The notes: generated by a model from the letters alone, not told the origin. A stretch of DNA of 64,000 nucleotides from Paracoccaceae bacterium (GCA_024742405.1 JANSYP010000001.1:434001-498000), one strand, 5' to 3'; positions 54,583 through 63,302 are shown, counted from the first letter of the stretch. Translations and numbers: made by a program.

Positions 54583-55358
54583 TGCGCAAGCCGCAAGGTT
54601 GCAGGATCAATGCGGAAGACCGCCATGGCGCCATGGCGTTCCACACTGCCTTCGATCTCGACGAGGGTCGCGACATGGTTCAGCACATGTTCCGTGACCG
54701 GGCCGCCATCCTGGTCGGCGAGCATGAAGAACTCGGTTCCGTCGATCTTGTCCGTGGCCACGAAGACGGGTGGAATGCCCCCGATCAGACAGAGATTGGC
54801 GCAGGCCTTGTGTGCCAGCCCGCGCCCGGGGCGCATAGCTCCAGAATAGCATTTGCCATCGCAGATCTCGCCGGTGATCCGCCAGCGGCCCAGGTCGCGC
54901 GGTTGCGGCAGGCTGGCTCCGGTCTGCTCGGGCGCGGCGGAAATTCCATTCTCACCTCCGCGCAGTTGCAGCGCAATGATGTCACCGCGGGAGATCCGCG
55001 CACCGGACACCGCGACCAGCTGCCCGTCAAACGCGTCCGCCTGGGGTTGCGCCCCGCGCTTGCCATTGCCGGTCAGCATTAGCGCCGTGCCAGGGGCGAA
55101 ACTGTCGCTCTGGGTGACATGCAGGATGGGATATGGCGCCGCCTGCAGCAGGCCCACCGCGTCCGCGCGGCCCATAAACGCGCCATCGCCGGGATCGTCC
55201 TGCGTTGCGGCGGTCAGGTAGGACAGGCCGGCCAGAAGTACCACCAGCCCGATTGCGATGCCCCCCAGAAACCAGCGTAACCCCTCGGGGATCGTGGCCC
55301 AGCCGATGAAGAACGGTGCTTCGCGCTCGCGAACCGGATCGGACACTGGATCAGACAT
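54579..55358 (-). CDS. Membrane-anchored protein with Cys/His cluster, redox operon
   Basis: A 259-residue protein. One TM helix lies at about residues 28-50, with the rest probably periplasmic. A striking motif sits at residues 166-190: C-DGK-C-YSGAMRPGRGLAH-KA-C-ANL-C, i.e. C-x3-C-x12-H-x2-C-x3-C, followed by LIGGIPPVFV. Four Cys and a His in 25 residues suit a metal or heme/FeS site, though no named family is recognised. Its start overlaps the Rieske gene by 8 bp and its stop overlaps the next gene by 4 bp. ATG at 55358 chosen; the frame is open upstream. Confidence 0.8.
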   Translation of the reverse strand: MSDPVSDPVREREAPFFIGWATIPEGLRWFLGGIAIGLVVLLAGLSYLTAATQDDPGDGAFMGRADAVGLLQAAPYPILHVTQSDSFAPGTALMLTGNGKRGAQPQADAFDGQLVAVSGARISRGDIIALQLRGGENGISAAPEQTGASLPQPRDLGRWRITGEICDGKCYSGAMRPGRGLAHKACANLCLIGGIPPVFVATDKIDGTEFFMLADQDGGPVTEHVLNHVATLVEIEGSVERHGAMAVFRIDPATLRLAQ

Positions 55359-56397
55359 CGCTCGCCTCCGGGACATCGAGCGGCGTGACCGGGGTGCCCG
55401 GCGCATTGGCCTCGGCGGCGATCTCGATCACACCATCCTGCAGCCGCAAGTCGTAGGTCGGCACCTTTTCGGTAAAGGGCGGAGGCGAACAGCCATCCTC
55501 CAGCCGGTACTGAAACCCGTGCCAGGGGCAGGTGATGCAGCCATCGATCACGCGGCCTTCGCCGAGCGGGCCGTTCTGATGGGCGCAGGCGTTGGAAACA
55601 GCGCCGATGCGCGCGCCATCGCGAAACACCGCGGCGCGCCGCCCGTCGGGCATCTTCACGATCCGGGCGCGGCTATCGGAGATGTCCTGGGGGCGCGCCA
55701 CGGGGATCCACGCGCCCTTCGCGCGCCGCGCCGCGCCGTCCTTGAGATGGGCGGCCAAGTGCAGCCCCGCCACGCTCAGCGCCGCGGCCCCGAAGACCAG
55801 CGCAAAGGCTGGGTTCTTTGTGTCCTGCAGATAGCCGAGCACGACATGGGCAACCACCGCGGCATAGGCTGGGTAAATCATCAGATGAAGCCGCTTCCAG
55901 ACCGGCGGGGTCAGGAAGTTGAGCCAGAAATCATGGCTGGTGGCCGCGAGGATCGCCAGCACGATTAGGGCGAAGACGCCGAACGCCTCAAAGGGAAAAC
56001 CCAGCAGCTGGCCATAACTGGTGTTTGCGCCGAGCAACGCCTCGAGCCGCGGGGTGGGCGAGAACGCGAAGTACCAGTTCAGAACATAGGTCGAGTGGGT
56101 CACGGCCACGACGGCAGTGATGACCCCGAAATGCCGCCGGTTGTAGAGCAGCGGCAGAAACCGCCGGTCGAGCCGCGCCAGCGGGCCTATACAGAGGATC
56201 GCCGTGAGCATGAAAAACGCGCAGGTGCCAAAGGCGCGCATCCGCACGATCGCCCCGTCGGCGGGGCGGGTGACGTCAGCCGCAGGATTACCCAGGTTCA
56301 GGTAGATCAGAATGTAGGCCGCAACGCACGCGATCAGGACCGCATCATAGAGCCACTTATTGGGGTTCCATTGCACAGGCACATAGCGATCACTCAT
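55351..56397 (-). CDS. Ferric-reductase-like membrane domain fused to Rieske [2Fe-2S] domain
   Basis: A 348-residue fusion. The N-terminal half has about six TM helices with His pairs suited to two b-hemes: H89 and H101 on one helix, H171 and H184 on another, in the style of ferric-reductase-like transmembrane domains. The C-terminal part (about 225-330) is a Rieske ferredoxin with C271-x-H273 (CAHQNGPLG) and C290-x2-H293 (CPWHGFQY). Electrons could pass between membrane hemes and a [2Fe-2S] centre. The partner and acceptor are unknown. It overlaps both neighbouring genes (8 bp each). Confidence 0.88.
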   Translation of the reverse strand: MSDRYVPVQWNPNKWLYDAVLIACVAAYILIYLNLGNPAADVTRPADGAIVRMRAFGTCAFFMLTAILCIGPLARLDRRFLPLLYNRRHFGVITAVVAVTHSTYVLNWYFAFSPTPRLEALLGANTSYGQLLGFPFEAFGVFALIVLAILAATSHDFWLNFLTPPVWKRLHLMIYPAYAAVVAHVVLGYLQDTKNPAFALVFGAAALSVAGLHLAAHLKDGAARRAKGAWIPVARPQDISDSRARIVKMPDGRRAAVFRDGARIGAVSNACAHQNGPLGEGRVIDGCITCPWHGFQYRLEDGCSPPPFTEKVPTYDLRLQDGVIEIAAEANAPGTPVTPLDVPEASDV

Positions 56398-56773
56398 TGC
56401 TCGAGGTCTCCGCGGCGGTTTCCAGCATGACGGCGGGCCGCTCCAGCGGACCGTCCTGGCGCAGCAGAAGCGCGCCGGCGATGAGCACCGGGATGGCGAG
56501 CACCAGACCCAGACCCATGAGCCTCTGGGTTGTCAGCGGCGGTCGGTGCCGGTTCTGAAGATTGTCGTTTTCGCGCGCCAGAACCTGCCAGCGCCACAGC
56601 ACCAGGGGCCAGATCAGGATCACGCCGGGAACCAGCAGGGGACGAAACATCCACGATCCGTGGCCCTTCGCGTCGATCCGGTCGAGTCCCCAGCCGAGAA
56701 ACACGACCGCCACTGCGAGTCCGATCCAGACATAGACCTGGCCGGCCATCAGCAGGGTTTGTGCGCTCTCCAT
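56390..56773 (-). CDS. Small membrane protein, first gene of redox operon
   Basis: A 127-residue protein with three TM helices (about 10-30, 45-62, 85-104). The loop after helix 2 has WRWQVLARENDNLQNRHRPP. The ATG at 56773 has GGAGA five bases upstream; a GTG codon lies directly before it. It overlaps the Rieske-fusion gene by 8 bp and heads the four-gene operon. Function unknown; probably a subunit of the same complex. Confidence 0.78.
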   Translation of the reverse strand: MESAQTLLMAGQVYVWIGLAVAVVFLGWGLDRIDAKGHGSWMFRPLLVPGVILIWPLVLWRWQVLARENDNLQNRHRPPLTTQRLMGLGLVLAIPVLIAGALLLRQDGPLERPAVMLETAAETSSNE

Positions 56774-57016
56774 CACGTCTCCATGTTACAGTCAGCCGCT
56801 CCAGGGCGCTCGAGCACTGTAACATCTGCCCGAACTCTGTCACCACGCGGTGACAGTCTGTGAAAAAACTGTTGTGGCAAACCACGTTGCCGTGAAAGGG
56901 GTTCCACCCAAGACACAGGGCGCGCACGGGCCGTCACGGCTGCGCGAGAGCGGGCTGTACCTAGCGTCATCCTGTCGTAGGTCAGAAGCGCGAACTTTGC
57001 TCCTGGAGGACAGAAC
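56774..57016. promoter_or_regulatory. Divergent control region with two inverted repeats
   Basis: A 243-bp gap between the redox operon and the YHS gene. Repeat 1: ATGTTACAGT (56783-56792) and ACTGTAACAT (56816-56825), perfect over 10 bp with 23 bp between. Repeat 2: CTGTCACC-ACGC-GGTGACAG (56837-56856), perfect over 8 bp, which contains TGT-N12-ACA. Both lie close to the operon start. GGAGG precedes the YHS gene ATG by 7 bases. Confidence 0.65.
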
Positions 57017-57535
57017 ATGATCCGCTTCGCCTATGCCGCAGGCTTTGCCCTGCTCACCTCGACCGCGGCTTTCGCCGGTGACCAGTATATCGACGGCACC
57101 GGTTTTGCGGTGTCCGGCTATGACCCGGTCGCGTATTTCAGCCTCGAGCAAGCTCCGGTTGGCTCCCCGCAGCCCGCTGGCATCCCGGGGCGCGCGGACA
57201 TCACCGCCGAGCATAACGGCGCAACCTTCGCGTTCGCGTCCGAGGAAAACCGCGACACGTTCCTTGCAAACCCTGACGCTTACGCGCCCCAATATGACGG
57301 CCATTGCGCCTATGGCGTGTCCAAGGGCGGCAAGGTGCCGGGCAACCCCAATCTGTGGCGGATCGTCGACGACAAGCTCTATCTCAACATCACCGAAAAC
57401 GTTGTCGGTTTCTGGGAAGAGGACATCCCGGGCAATCTTGAGCTTGCCATGGAAAACTGGGTGTCGATCGAGCCCGAGCCGGCGTCGACCAACGTCATTC
57501 CAAAGTTCACGTCTTCGGCACCGCTGTCCAACTGA
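57017..57535 (+). CDS. YHS-domain exported protein
   Basis: A 172-residue protein with signal peptide MIRFAYAAGFALLTSTAAFA. The mature part holds a YHS-like domain (FAVSGYDPVAYFSLEQ, then ENRDTFLANPDAYAPQYDGHCAYGVSKGGKVPGNPNLWRIVD, cut here at DGHCAYGVSKGGKVPGNPN), the pattern of periplasmic YHS proteins with one conserved Cys. Such domains are linked to metal handling but have no fixed role. GGAGG precedes the start. First gene of the rightward set YHS, rhodanese, esterase. Confidence 0.88.
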   Translation: MIRFAYAAGFALLTSTAAFAGDQYIDGTGFAVSGYDPVAYFSLEQAPVGSPQPAGIPGRADITAEHNGATFAFASEENRDTFLANPDAYAPQYDGHCAYGVSKGGKVPGNPNLWRIVDDKLYLNITENVVGFWEEDIPGNLELAMENWVSIEPEPASTNVIPKFTSSAPLSN

Positions 57536-57595
57536 TCTGGAAATGCGCGGCGGGTTCGGCACTTTGAGGTCGACACACTTGCACGAGTCGCCTTG

Positions 57596-58051
57596 ATGAC
57601 CGATGCCCCGCGAAAGTTCACCACCCGTCGCGCCCTTCTGGGTGGGGCGGGTGTTCTGTTTCTGGGCGGCGCCTATCTGTTTGGCGTGCGCTGGCGCTAC
57701 TACGGCGACCATCTGGACGCGGTTCAGGCCCATCGCGCCGCGACCCGGGGCGACATCCTGCTTGTCGACATTCGGACGCCCGAGGAGTGGCGCGCGACCG
57801 GGGTCGGCGTAGGGGCCCGGATGCTGGATATGCGCCGCCCCGACTTCGTCGAGATGCTCGATGGTATGGCTGAGGGCGATCGTGGCCGCCCGGTGGCGCT
57901 CATCTGCGCGCGCGGCGTGCGGTCGGCCCGGCTCAGCAAGGCATTGACCTCGGCGGGGTTCACCCGGATCATTGATGTGCCCGAAGGAATGATCGGCTCC
58001 TTCGCGGGTCCGGGGTGGTTGAAACGCGGTCTTCCGGTGACTCCAGTATGA
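57596..58051 (+). CDS. Membrane-anchored rhodanese-like protein
   Basis: A 151-residue protein with an N-terminal signal-anchor that looks Tat-like (TTRRALLGGAGVLFLGGAYL). The soluble part is a single rhodanese domain: ILLVDIRTPEEWRATGV, then the active loop VALICARGVRSARLSKAL with the catalytic cysteine in ICARG. It could move sulfane sulfur in the periplasm. Its stop overlaps the esterase start (ATGA). It lies 60 bp after the YHS gene. Confidence 0.88.
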   Translation: MTDAPRKFTTRRALLGGAGVLFLGGAYLFGVRWRYYGDHLDAVQAHRAATRGDILLVDIRTPEEWRATGVGVGARMLDMRRPDFVEMLDGMAEGDRGRPVALICARGVRSARLSKALTSAGFTRIIDVPEGMIGSFAGPGWLKRGLPVTPV

Positions 58052-58878
58052 AATCAGAGATTTGCTTATCCGGCGCGGTCTTGGCCGCGCTGACGGCTAT
58101 GCCGGCAGTTGCCGGGTGTGCCGATGACAGCGACGCGGCCTGTGAGATCGACGGTGGAAGCTACCATATCGCTCTGCCGGAGGACTCCGGCGGTCCGCAC
58201 CCGGCGGTCCTGTTCCTCCATGGCTGGGGCAGCAGCGGGGCGAATGCCATCGGCAACGGCAGCATCTCACCGCCCATTCTGGATCGCGGCTATGCGTTCA
58301 TCGCCCCCGATGGGATGCCGCGCAGCAACGGCAATGGTCGCACCTGGTCGTTCCATCCCGACTGGCCCGAGGCGCGCGACGAAGTGGCGTTTCTGGAAGC
58401 GGTCATTGCCGACGCCGTGGAAATGCACGGGATCGATCCCGATCAGGTCATCCTGTCGGGCTTTTCCATCGGTGGGTCGATGACGGCCTATGCGGCCTGC
58501 GCGCAGCCCGACGCCTTTGATGCCTACGCGCCGCTTGGCGGAAACTTCTGGCGTCCCCATCCGGAGACCTGTGCAGGCCCGGTCCGGATGCTGCACACCC
58601 ATGGCTGGACCGACACGACCGTGCCATTGGAAGGGCGCTATCTGCGGGATGGCCAGATCGCCCAGGGCGACGTGTTTGCCGCCTTCGAGATCTGGCGCGA
58701 CACCAACGGCTGCGACGCGATGCGCGCGGACAGTTTCGAGATCGGAACGGAGTACTGGCGCCGGATCTGGGAACGCTGCAGCGATGGCGCGGCGTTGGAA
58801 CTGGCGCTCTTTCCCGGCGGACATGTCGTGCCCGCCGGATGGTCCGAACTGGTGATCGACTGGTACGAAGGCCTCTAG
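58048..58878 (+). CDS. Exported alpha/beta-hydrolase, polyhydroxybutyrate depolymerase/LpqC-like esterase
   Basis: A 276-residue protein with a signal peptide (ending near PAVAG) and the LpqC/PHB-depolymerase-like plan: AVLFLHGWGSSGAN (oxyanion), nucleophile GFSIGGSMT, catalytic Asp in THGWTDTTVPL and His in PGGHVVPAG. Cys pairs may form disulfides. Substrate unknown: an ester or feruloyl-type esterase is possible. Start overlaps the rhodanese stop. The TAG stop shares CTAG with the convergent OpgC-like gene. Confidence 0.88.
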   Translation: MKSEICLSGAVLAALTAMPAVAGCADDSDAACEIDGGSYHIALPEDSGGPHPAVLFLHGWGSSGANAIGNGSISPPILDRGYAFIAPDGMPRSNGNGRTWSFHPDWPEARDEVAFLEAVIADAVEMHGIDPDQVILSGFSIGGSMTAYAACAQPDAFDAYAPLGGNFWRPHPETCAGPVRMLHTHGWTDTTVPLEGRYLRDGQIAQGDVFAAFEIWRDTNGCDAMRADSFEIGTEYWRRIWERCSDGAALELALFPGGHVVPAGWSELVIDWYEGL

Positions 58879-60077
58879 GCGGGCTTCTTGCGCCAGGGCT
58901 GGCCTTTGAACCAGGCCACCGTGTGCGCGCAGACCACCAGCAGGAAGAACCCCCAGATGTTGACCGCCCAGACCGTCAGGGTCGTGCGGCCGATGGCATC
59001 GAGCAGTACGCCGTGCGCCTGCGCGAGGAACATCGAAAAGACGAAGACGGCGAGCGATTGCTGGCCTACCTTCAGGATCGCGTTGAGGATAACCATCCAG
59101 AACCCGGCGAGCATTCCGTCGGTCTTCGGGATCAGACGAGCGCCGCGCGGGCCGACCGCGGCCCAGGCCAGGTAGGCGAGCGACAGGAAATGCAGGTAGC
59201 GGAACAGCCCGAAGTCAGTCTTGGTCCAGAGAAAACGGATCGCTTCGCGCGCTTCGCCGATGGTCTCGACCTGACCATGGATGCGGAAATAGGCGAACGG
59301 AATCGTCAGGATGACAAAGGCCAGCGCAGTCAGCACCAGCTTGCGGTTGACCGGGGGCGTCGGCAGCCAGCCCATGATGAAGGCAAAGCCGGTGAAAAAG
59401 ACCAGTTGCCAGCCGAACGGGTTGAAGAACCATTCGCGGTCCGTCCAGGGTTCGGCGGGAAGCCAGATCAGGTTCAGGTTGGCCGCCAGCCAAACCAGTC
59501 CTATGAAGGCAAAGACAGCATTGGTCGAAATCCGCGACAGCGCCATCACGATGGGCATCATCGCGAGCACGACCAGATACATTGGCAGAACGTCAAAATA
59601 GTTCGGCACATAGGTCAGTGTCATCAGGCCGATGAGCTGCTGTGCGGGGTTGTCCACGAAGAAGGGAACGAGGTTCAGCCGTTCGACGAAAACGCGTTCG
59701 AACTGACCGGTACTGTCCACCCAGGCCAGCATCGCTGCGGTCGCGAAGAAGAGGCAGATATGCGCCCAGTAAACCTGCCAGATCCGATACACGACCCGCG
59801 CCGTGCCCATCGCGAAGCTGCGGTCCCGGAACACGCGGCCGAACGCGATCGCCGATGCCATGCCCGAGCAGAACACGAATATTTCCGTGGCGTCCGAAAA
59901 CCCGAACCGCGCCGGGATCCACAGCGTCAGGAAGTTTCCGGGTGTGTGCGCCACCAGGATGATGAACATCGCCAGACCGCGAAAGAAATCGAGCCTGGGG
60001 TCGCGGGTGCCCGACAAAATCGCGGAGGACGACTGGGCCGGTGAGGATATGCTCGCGCCGGGGTCGGCAATGCTCAT
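58875..60077 (-). CDS. OpgC-family membrane protein (acyltransferase-like)
   Basis: A 400-residue integral membrane protein with about ten TM helices. The start of the domain reads DPRLDFFRGLAMFIILVAHTPGN, then SDATEIFVFCSGMASAIAFG, as in OpgC proteins that succinylate osmoregulated periplasmic glucans and related acyltransferases. It could modify a periplasmic or surface polysaccharide; the acceptor is not identified. Convergent with the esterase gene, overlapping by CTAG. Confidence 0.9.
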   Translation of the reverse strand: MSIADPGASISSPAQSSSAILSGTRDPRLDFFRGLAMFIILVAHTPGNFLTLWIPARFGFSDATEIFVFCSGMASAIAFGRVFRDRSFAMGTARVVYRIWQVYWAHICLFFATAAMLAWVDSTGQFERVFVERLNLVPFFVDNPAQQLIGLMTLTYVPNYFDVLPMYLVVLAMMPIVMALSRISTNAVFAFIGLVWLAANLNLIWLPAEPWTDREWFFNPFGWQLVFFTGFAFIMGWLPTPPVNRKLVLTALAFVILTIPFAYFRIHGQVETIGEAREAIRFLWTKTDFGLFRYLHFLSLAYLAWAAVGPRGARLIPKTDGMLAGFWMVILNAILKVGQQSLAVFVFSMFLAQAHGVLLDAIGRTTLTVWAVNIWGFFLLVVCAHTVAWFKGQPWRKKPA

Positions 60078-60147
60078 GGTCGTCAGTCTCTCTCGTTTTG
60101 CGCTGTTGAGCAGCCTAACACGGCCGGTTTTGCGCTGCAGCGCGGCA

Positions 60148-61509
60148 TTATTGCGCCGGGATACTCATCCTTGTGGTCCGTGCCGCAGATATCCGGGCAA
60201 GCCGGGTGTCCGCGAAACTGTCCAGGGCGCCGGCGCGCTTGGCCGCGCGCGCATTGAGCATGTCTTCCGCGGCGTCGAACTGACCCGCACGCAGGCCTGC
60301 GTCGATGGTCATACGCTCGAACACATCGCGTTGCGCGTGGCTGCCCCCGATGCGCTGCAACCCTTGCATCGCGACAGACAGGTTCCTGAAGGCAGCATCG
60401 TAGCGCCCTTCGCCAAACGCCGCCAGCCCGGCGGCCGCTGCGCGGCCCGGATCGTCGGCGACGGCGCCCATCGGCGTGCCGGTACCCGCCCGCTTTGCAA
60501 TGCACCGTTCCAGACGGGCGGCTGAGTCTGAATGCGCGCCTCCCATCAGGGCGAGCATATAGTGCAGATCGGCAAAGATCAGTTCACCATCCTCGCAACG
60601 GCTTTCCGCCAACGCGGCCAGCTCGTCCCAGCGATCGCCGACCGCTGCGCCTTCGAGCTCGAGCCGCATCAGCAGCGATGTCGCATTGGCGATGTCGCGG
60701 TAATCGTCGGTCTGGTCGGCGCGGATCCGGCGGTCATAGAGATCCAGAACGACCGCGATTTCACCCCGGTCGAGATGCAGCAACGCCTTGTGCCACCAGA
60801 CATGGTAGCGGAAATTGTTGCAGCCTTCCCAGCTTTCGGGATGGGCTTCGATCAACGCGATTCCTTCGGCGGGCCGATGGGTCATGTCGTGGACATGGGC
60901 GACCGCGTGCAGGCCCCAGGCATCGTCGCGGGCCAGCACCAGACCATCCCTGCCGCTGGTTTCGGCGGCGCAATAGGTGCCGGTCTCCTCGAGTGCGAAA
61001 GCGCGGCAGCCCAGAAGGTAGCCGCGATAGGGGTGGTCCGGGCCATGGGCCGGCAACACCCGCTCGACCGAGCGCAGCATGCCCTCGGCATCGCCGATCA
61101 TAAAGCGCATCCCATGCACGATCTTGGCCGCCAGAGTGTCGGACGGACAGGCCGTAAGCTGCGTCTCAAGTGCCGCAATCGCCCCCGGCGGATCTCCGGC
61201 CAGCCAGCGATCCAGCGCCTCCAGAAAATGTCGGGTGCGCGGACAATCCGGGCCTGCATCCATGAGCCGTCGGGCATCCCGCGCCGCGCCGGTCGCCGCT
61301 TCGGTCATCTCGCGGCGCCCGAGCATCACACAGAAGAGGCCCTTGACCGCGATCGGCAGCGCGAGCTCCGGCTCCGCGGCGATGACGGCGGCCAAATGGT
61401 CCGGCGTGCTACGCCCATGGGCCAGAAAGGCTGCCGTCATTGCGTCCCAGTGGGTCGCTGAGGCGCTTTCAGTCAGAGCGATGGGTGCGCCGCTTCGATC
61501 GTGGTGCAT
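60148..61509 (-). CDS. TPR-repeat protein, TTC38-like
   Basis: A 453-residue soluble protein built of TPR-like helical repeats. The stretch WGLHAVAHVHDMTHRPAEGIALIE and the FRYHVWWHKALLHLDRGE block are typical of the tetratricopeptide-38-like family found in Rhodobacterales and animals, whose reaction is unknown. The ATG at 61509 is preferred (GAGGACC a few bases upstream); the frame is open to an ATG at 61623. It lies 173 bp downstream of the ThDP enzyme gene. Confidence 0.85.
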   Translation of the reverse strand: MHHDRSGAPIALTESASATHWDAMTAAFLAHGRSTPDHLAAVIAAEPELALPIAVKGLFCVMLGRREMTEAATGAARDARRLMDAGPDCPRTRHFLEALDRWLAGDPPGAIAALETQLTACPSDTLAAKIVHGMRFMIGDAEGMLRSVERVLPAHGPDHPYRGYLLGCRAFALEETGTYCAAETSGRDGLVLARDDAWGLHAVAHVHDMTHRPAEGIALIEAHPESWEGCNNFRYHVWWHKALLHLDRGEIAVVLDLYDRRIRADQTDDYRDIANATSLLMRLELEGAAVGDRWDELAALAESRCEDGELIFADLHYMLALMGGAHSDSAARLERCIAKRAGTGTPMGAVADDPGRAAAAGLAAFGEGRYDAAFRNLSVAMQGLQRIGGSHAQRDVFERMTIDAGLRAGQFDAAEDMLNARAAKRAGALDSFADTRLARISAARTTRMSIPAQ

Positions 61510-61682
61510 GGCAATGGTCCTCGCGCGCACAAATTTCGATATGACTTCTATACTCTCCACATTGCCCCTAGGCGAAGCATGTGACAGCCGATCCACGCGG
61601 ATGTGAGCGCGCGTGTGGCTCATTGGGCAAGTTTACCGTCAAAACCGGCCGTTATCAGCCGAAGCTGACGGGAAATCGACGC

Positions 61683-63302
61683 CTAGAGACGTCCATCATA
61701 GGCGCCGCGGTCGATTTCGGCGGCAATCAGAGTAAAGCCCGGCCGGCTTTGCGCCGCGTTCAGGGCCGCGCGCAGGCCAGTCCGGTCCCGCACGGTTTCG
61801 CCATGCCCGCCAAAAGCCCGGGCGATCGCCGCGTGGTCGTGGCGGGCGAAATCCACCCCGCGGTTCGTCATTTGACGGGACCGCTGCTTCATCTCGATCA
61901 GCGCAAGGCTCGCGTCGACGAAGACGACCGCGACGACACCGAGCCCCAGTTCCGCCGCCGAGGCCAACTCGCCCGCGACCATCAGAAACCCCGCATCGCC
62001 CATGAACGCCACGACCGGGCGGTCCGGATCGGCGAGCTTTGCCCCCATCGCCAGCGGCAGGGCACAGCCCATGGTACAGAGCCCGGAGGACTGCATCAGT
62101 CCCTTCGGCTCGACACAGCGCCACATCTGCGACAGCAGAATCCTGTGGGCGCCGCTGTCGGCGGTCACGAGCGTGTCCGGAGGCATCGTCGCGCGGGTTT
62201 CCGCGATCACTGCGGCGGGGCCCCAAGGCTCGTCTACCGGAAAGGCCTGAGCGAGGCCCGCGCGGGTTTCGGCGATCTCACCGTCTGACCACGTCTCGCC
62301 CGGCACCAGGCCCTCGGTCAACGCGGCGAGACTTTCGCCGCACCCGCCGAGGATATCGTAGCTCGCCCGGTGCATGCCGTGGCGGTTAGGTGCGGCGGAG
62401 ATGTCGATCACAGTCTGCCGGGACGGATCCCAGGGATCCTGCCAGCCAGCGCGCATCTCGATCGGATCATAGCCGATGGCCAGAACCACATCGGCCTTAC
62501 CCACCAGCGGCAGCAACAGCTTGTCGGCCTTGGGCGACAGACCAGCCCCGCCGAGCGCAAGCGGGTGGTCTTCCGGCAGCAGCCCCTTGGCCTTGTAAGT
62601 GGTGATCAGCGGTGCGCCGAAGCGTTCGCAGAAAGCCGCAACGGAGGCTGCGGCCCCTTCGTTGACCGCATCGAGCCCGGCCACGACCAGAGGCCGCCGG
62701 GCGCTTGCCAAAGCCGCGCGCGCCGCATTTAGCGCAGCGCTCGGCGCCGGCGCCAGCGGCAGAGGCGGGCTGTAGTCCGGCAGGTATGGCGATGGCCCGG
62801 GAGACGCGTCGGCCACGGAAATCGGCACATCGATATGAACGGGGCCGGGCCGGCCTTCGGTCGCGATGCGCACGGCCTTGTCGGCGATGACATGGGCCGC
62901 GCCGGCCGAAAGGGTGAACTGCGCCCGCGTCATGGGCGCAAAGACCGCGCGGTGGTCAAGCACCTGATGGGTGTAGGTTTCGGTCTCCGCCGCATCGATG
63001 CAGCCGGTCAGCACGATCAGCGGCACCCGGTCCTGATCGGCGTTGGCGACGCTGTTGACGCCGTTCATCGCGCCGGGCCCGACCGTGGCGACCAGAATGC
63101 CCGGTGCGCCAGTCCGGTGCCAGGTGCCCTCGGCCATGAAGCCGCCGGCGTTTTCGTGTTTGACCAGAACAAACCGGATGCCTGCGCGTTCCAGCGCGTC
63201 GATCAGTGTCAGGACCTCTCCGCCGGGCATGCCGAAGGCATAGCGGCATCCCGCGTCAAAGAGGCGGCGGGCGAGTACATCGGCGCAACGTTCGTCACTC
63301 AT
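61683..63302 (-). CDS. Thiamine diphosphate-dependent enzyme, acetolactate-synthase-like
   Basis: A 539-residue ThDP enzyme with three domains. The catalytic glutamate lies in LVKHENAGGFMAEG. The ThDP motif reads FMGDAGFLMVAGELASAAELGLG, cut here at MGDAGFLMVAGELASA, with GDA instead of GDG and a final VD instead of NN. No regulatory small subunit is next to it, so it is unlikely to be the biosynthetic IlvB; a catabolic ThDP enzyme is possible. The gene lies between patatin and TPR genes on one strand, with gaps of 81 and 173 bp. Confidence 0.85.
   Translation of the reverse strand: MSDERCADVLARRLFDAGCRYAFGMPGGEVLTLIDALERAGIRFVLVKHENAGGFMAEGTWHRTGAPGILVATVGPGAMNGVNSVANADQDRVPLIVLTGCIDAAETETYTHQVLDHRAVFAPMTRAQFTLSAGAAHVIADKAVRIATEGRPGPVHIDVPISVADASPGPSPYLPDYSPPLPLAPAPSAALNAARAALASARRPLVVAGLDAVNEGAAASVAAFCERFGAPLITTYKAKGLLPEDHPLALGGAGLSPKADKLLLPLVGKADVVLAIGYDPIEMRAGWQDPWDPSRQTVIDISAAPNRHGMHRASYDILGGCGESLAALTEGLVPGETWSDGEIAETRAGLAQAFPVDEPWGPAAVIAETRATMPPDTLVTADSGAHRILLSQMWRCVEPKGLMQSSGLCTMGCALPLAMGAKLADPDRPVVAFMGDAGFLMVAGELASAAELGLGVVAVVFVDASLALIEMKQRSRQMTNRGVDFARHDHAAIARAFGGHGETVRDRTGLRAALNAAQSRPGFTLIAAEIDRGAYDGRL

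Noticed and set aside
54224-54676. 150-residue minus-strand frame around the small two-TM gene
   Set aside because: It overlaps the coupled two-TM gene and the end of the 259-residue gene in another frame; the two-TM frame has the overlap spacing and hydrophobic pattern of a real subunit.
56837-56856. Firm assignment of the 8-bp inverted repeat to PpsR/CrtJ
   Set aside because: The TGT-N12-ACA match is short and other regulators share it; no photosynthesis gene is in the window, so only the palindrome is claimed.
58839-60044. 401-residue plus-strand frame opposite the OpgC-like gene
   Set aside because: The product is a low-complexity polar sequence (many His, Arg, Gln, Glu), the usual antisense image of a TM-rich gene.
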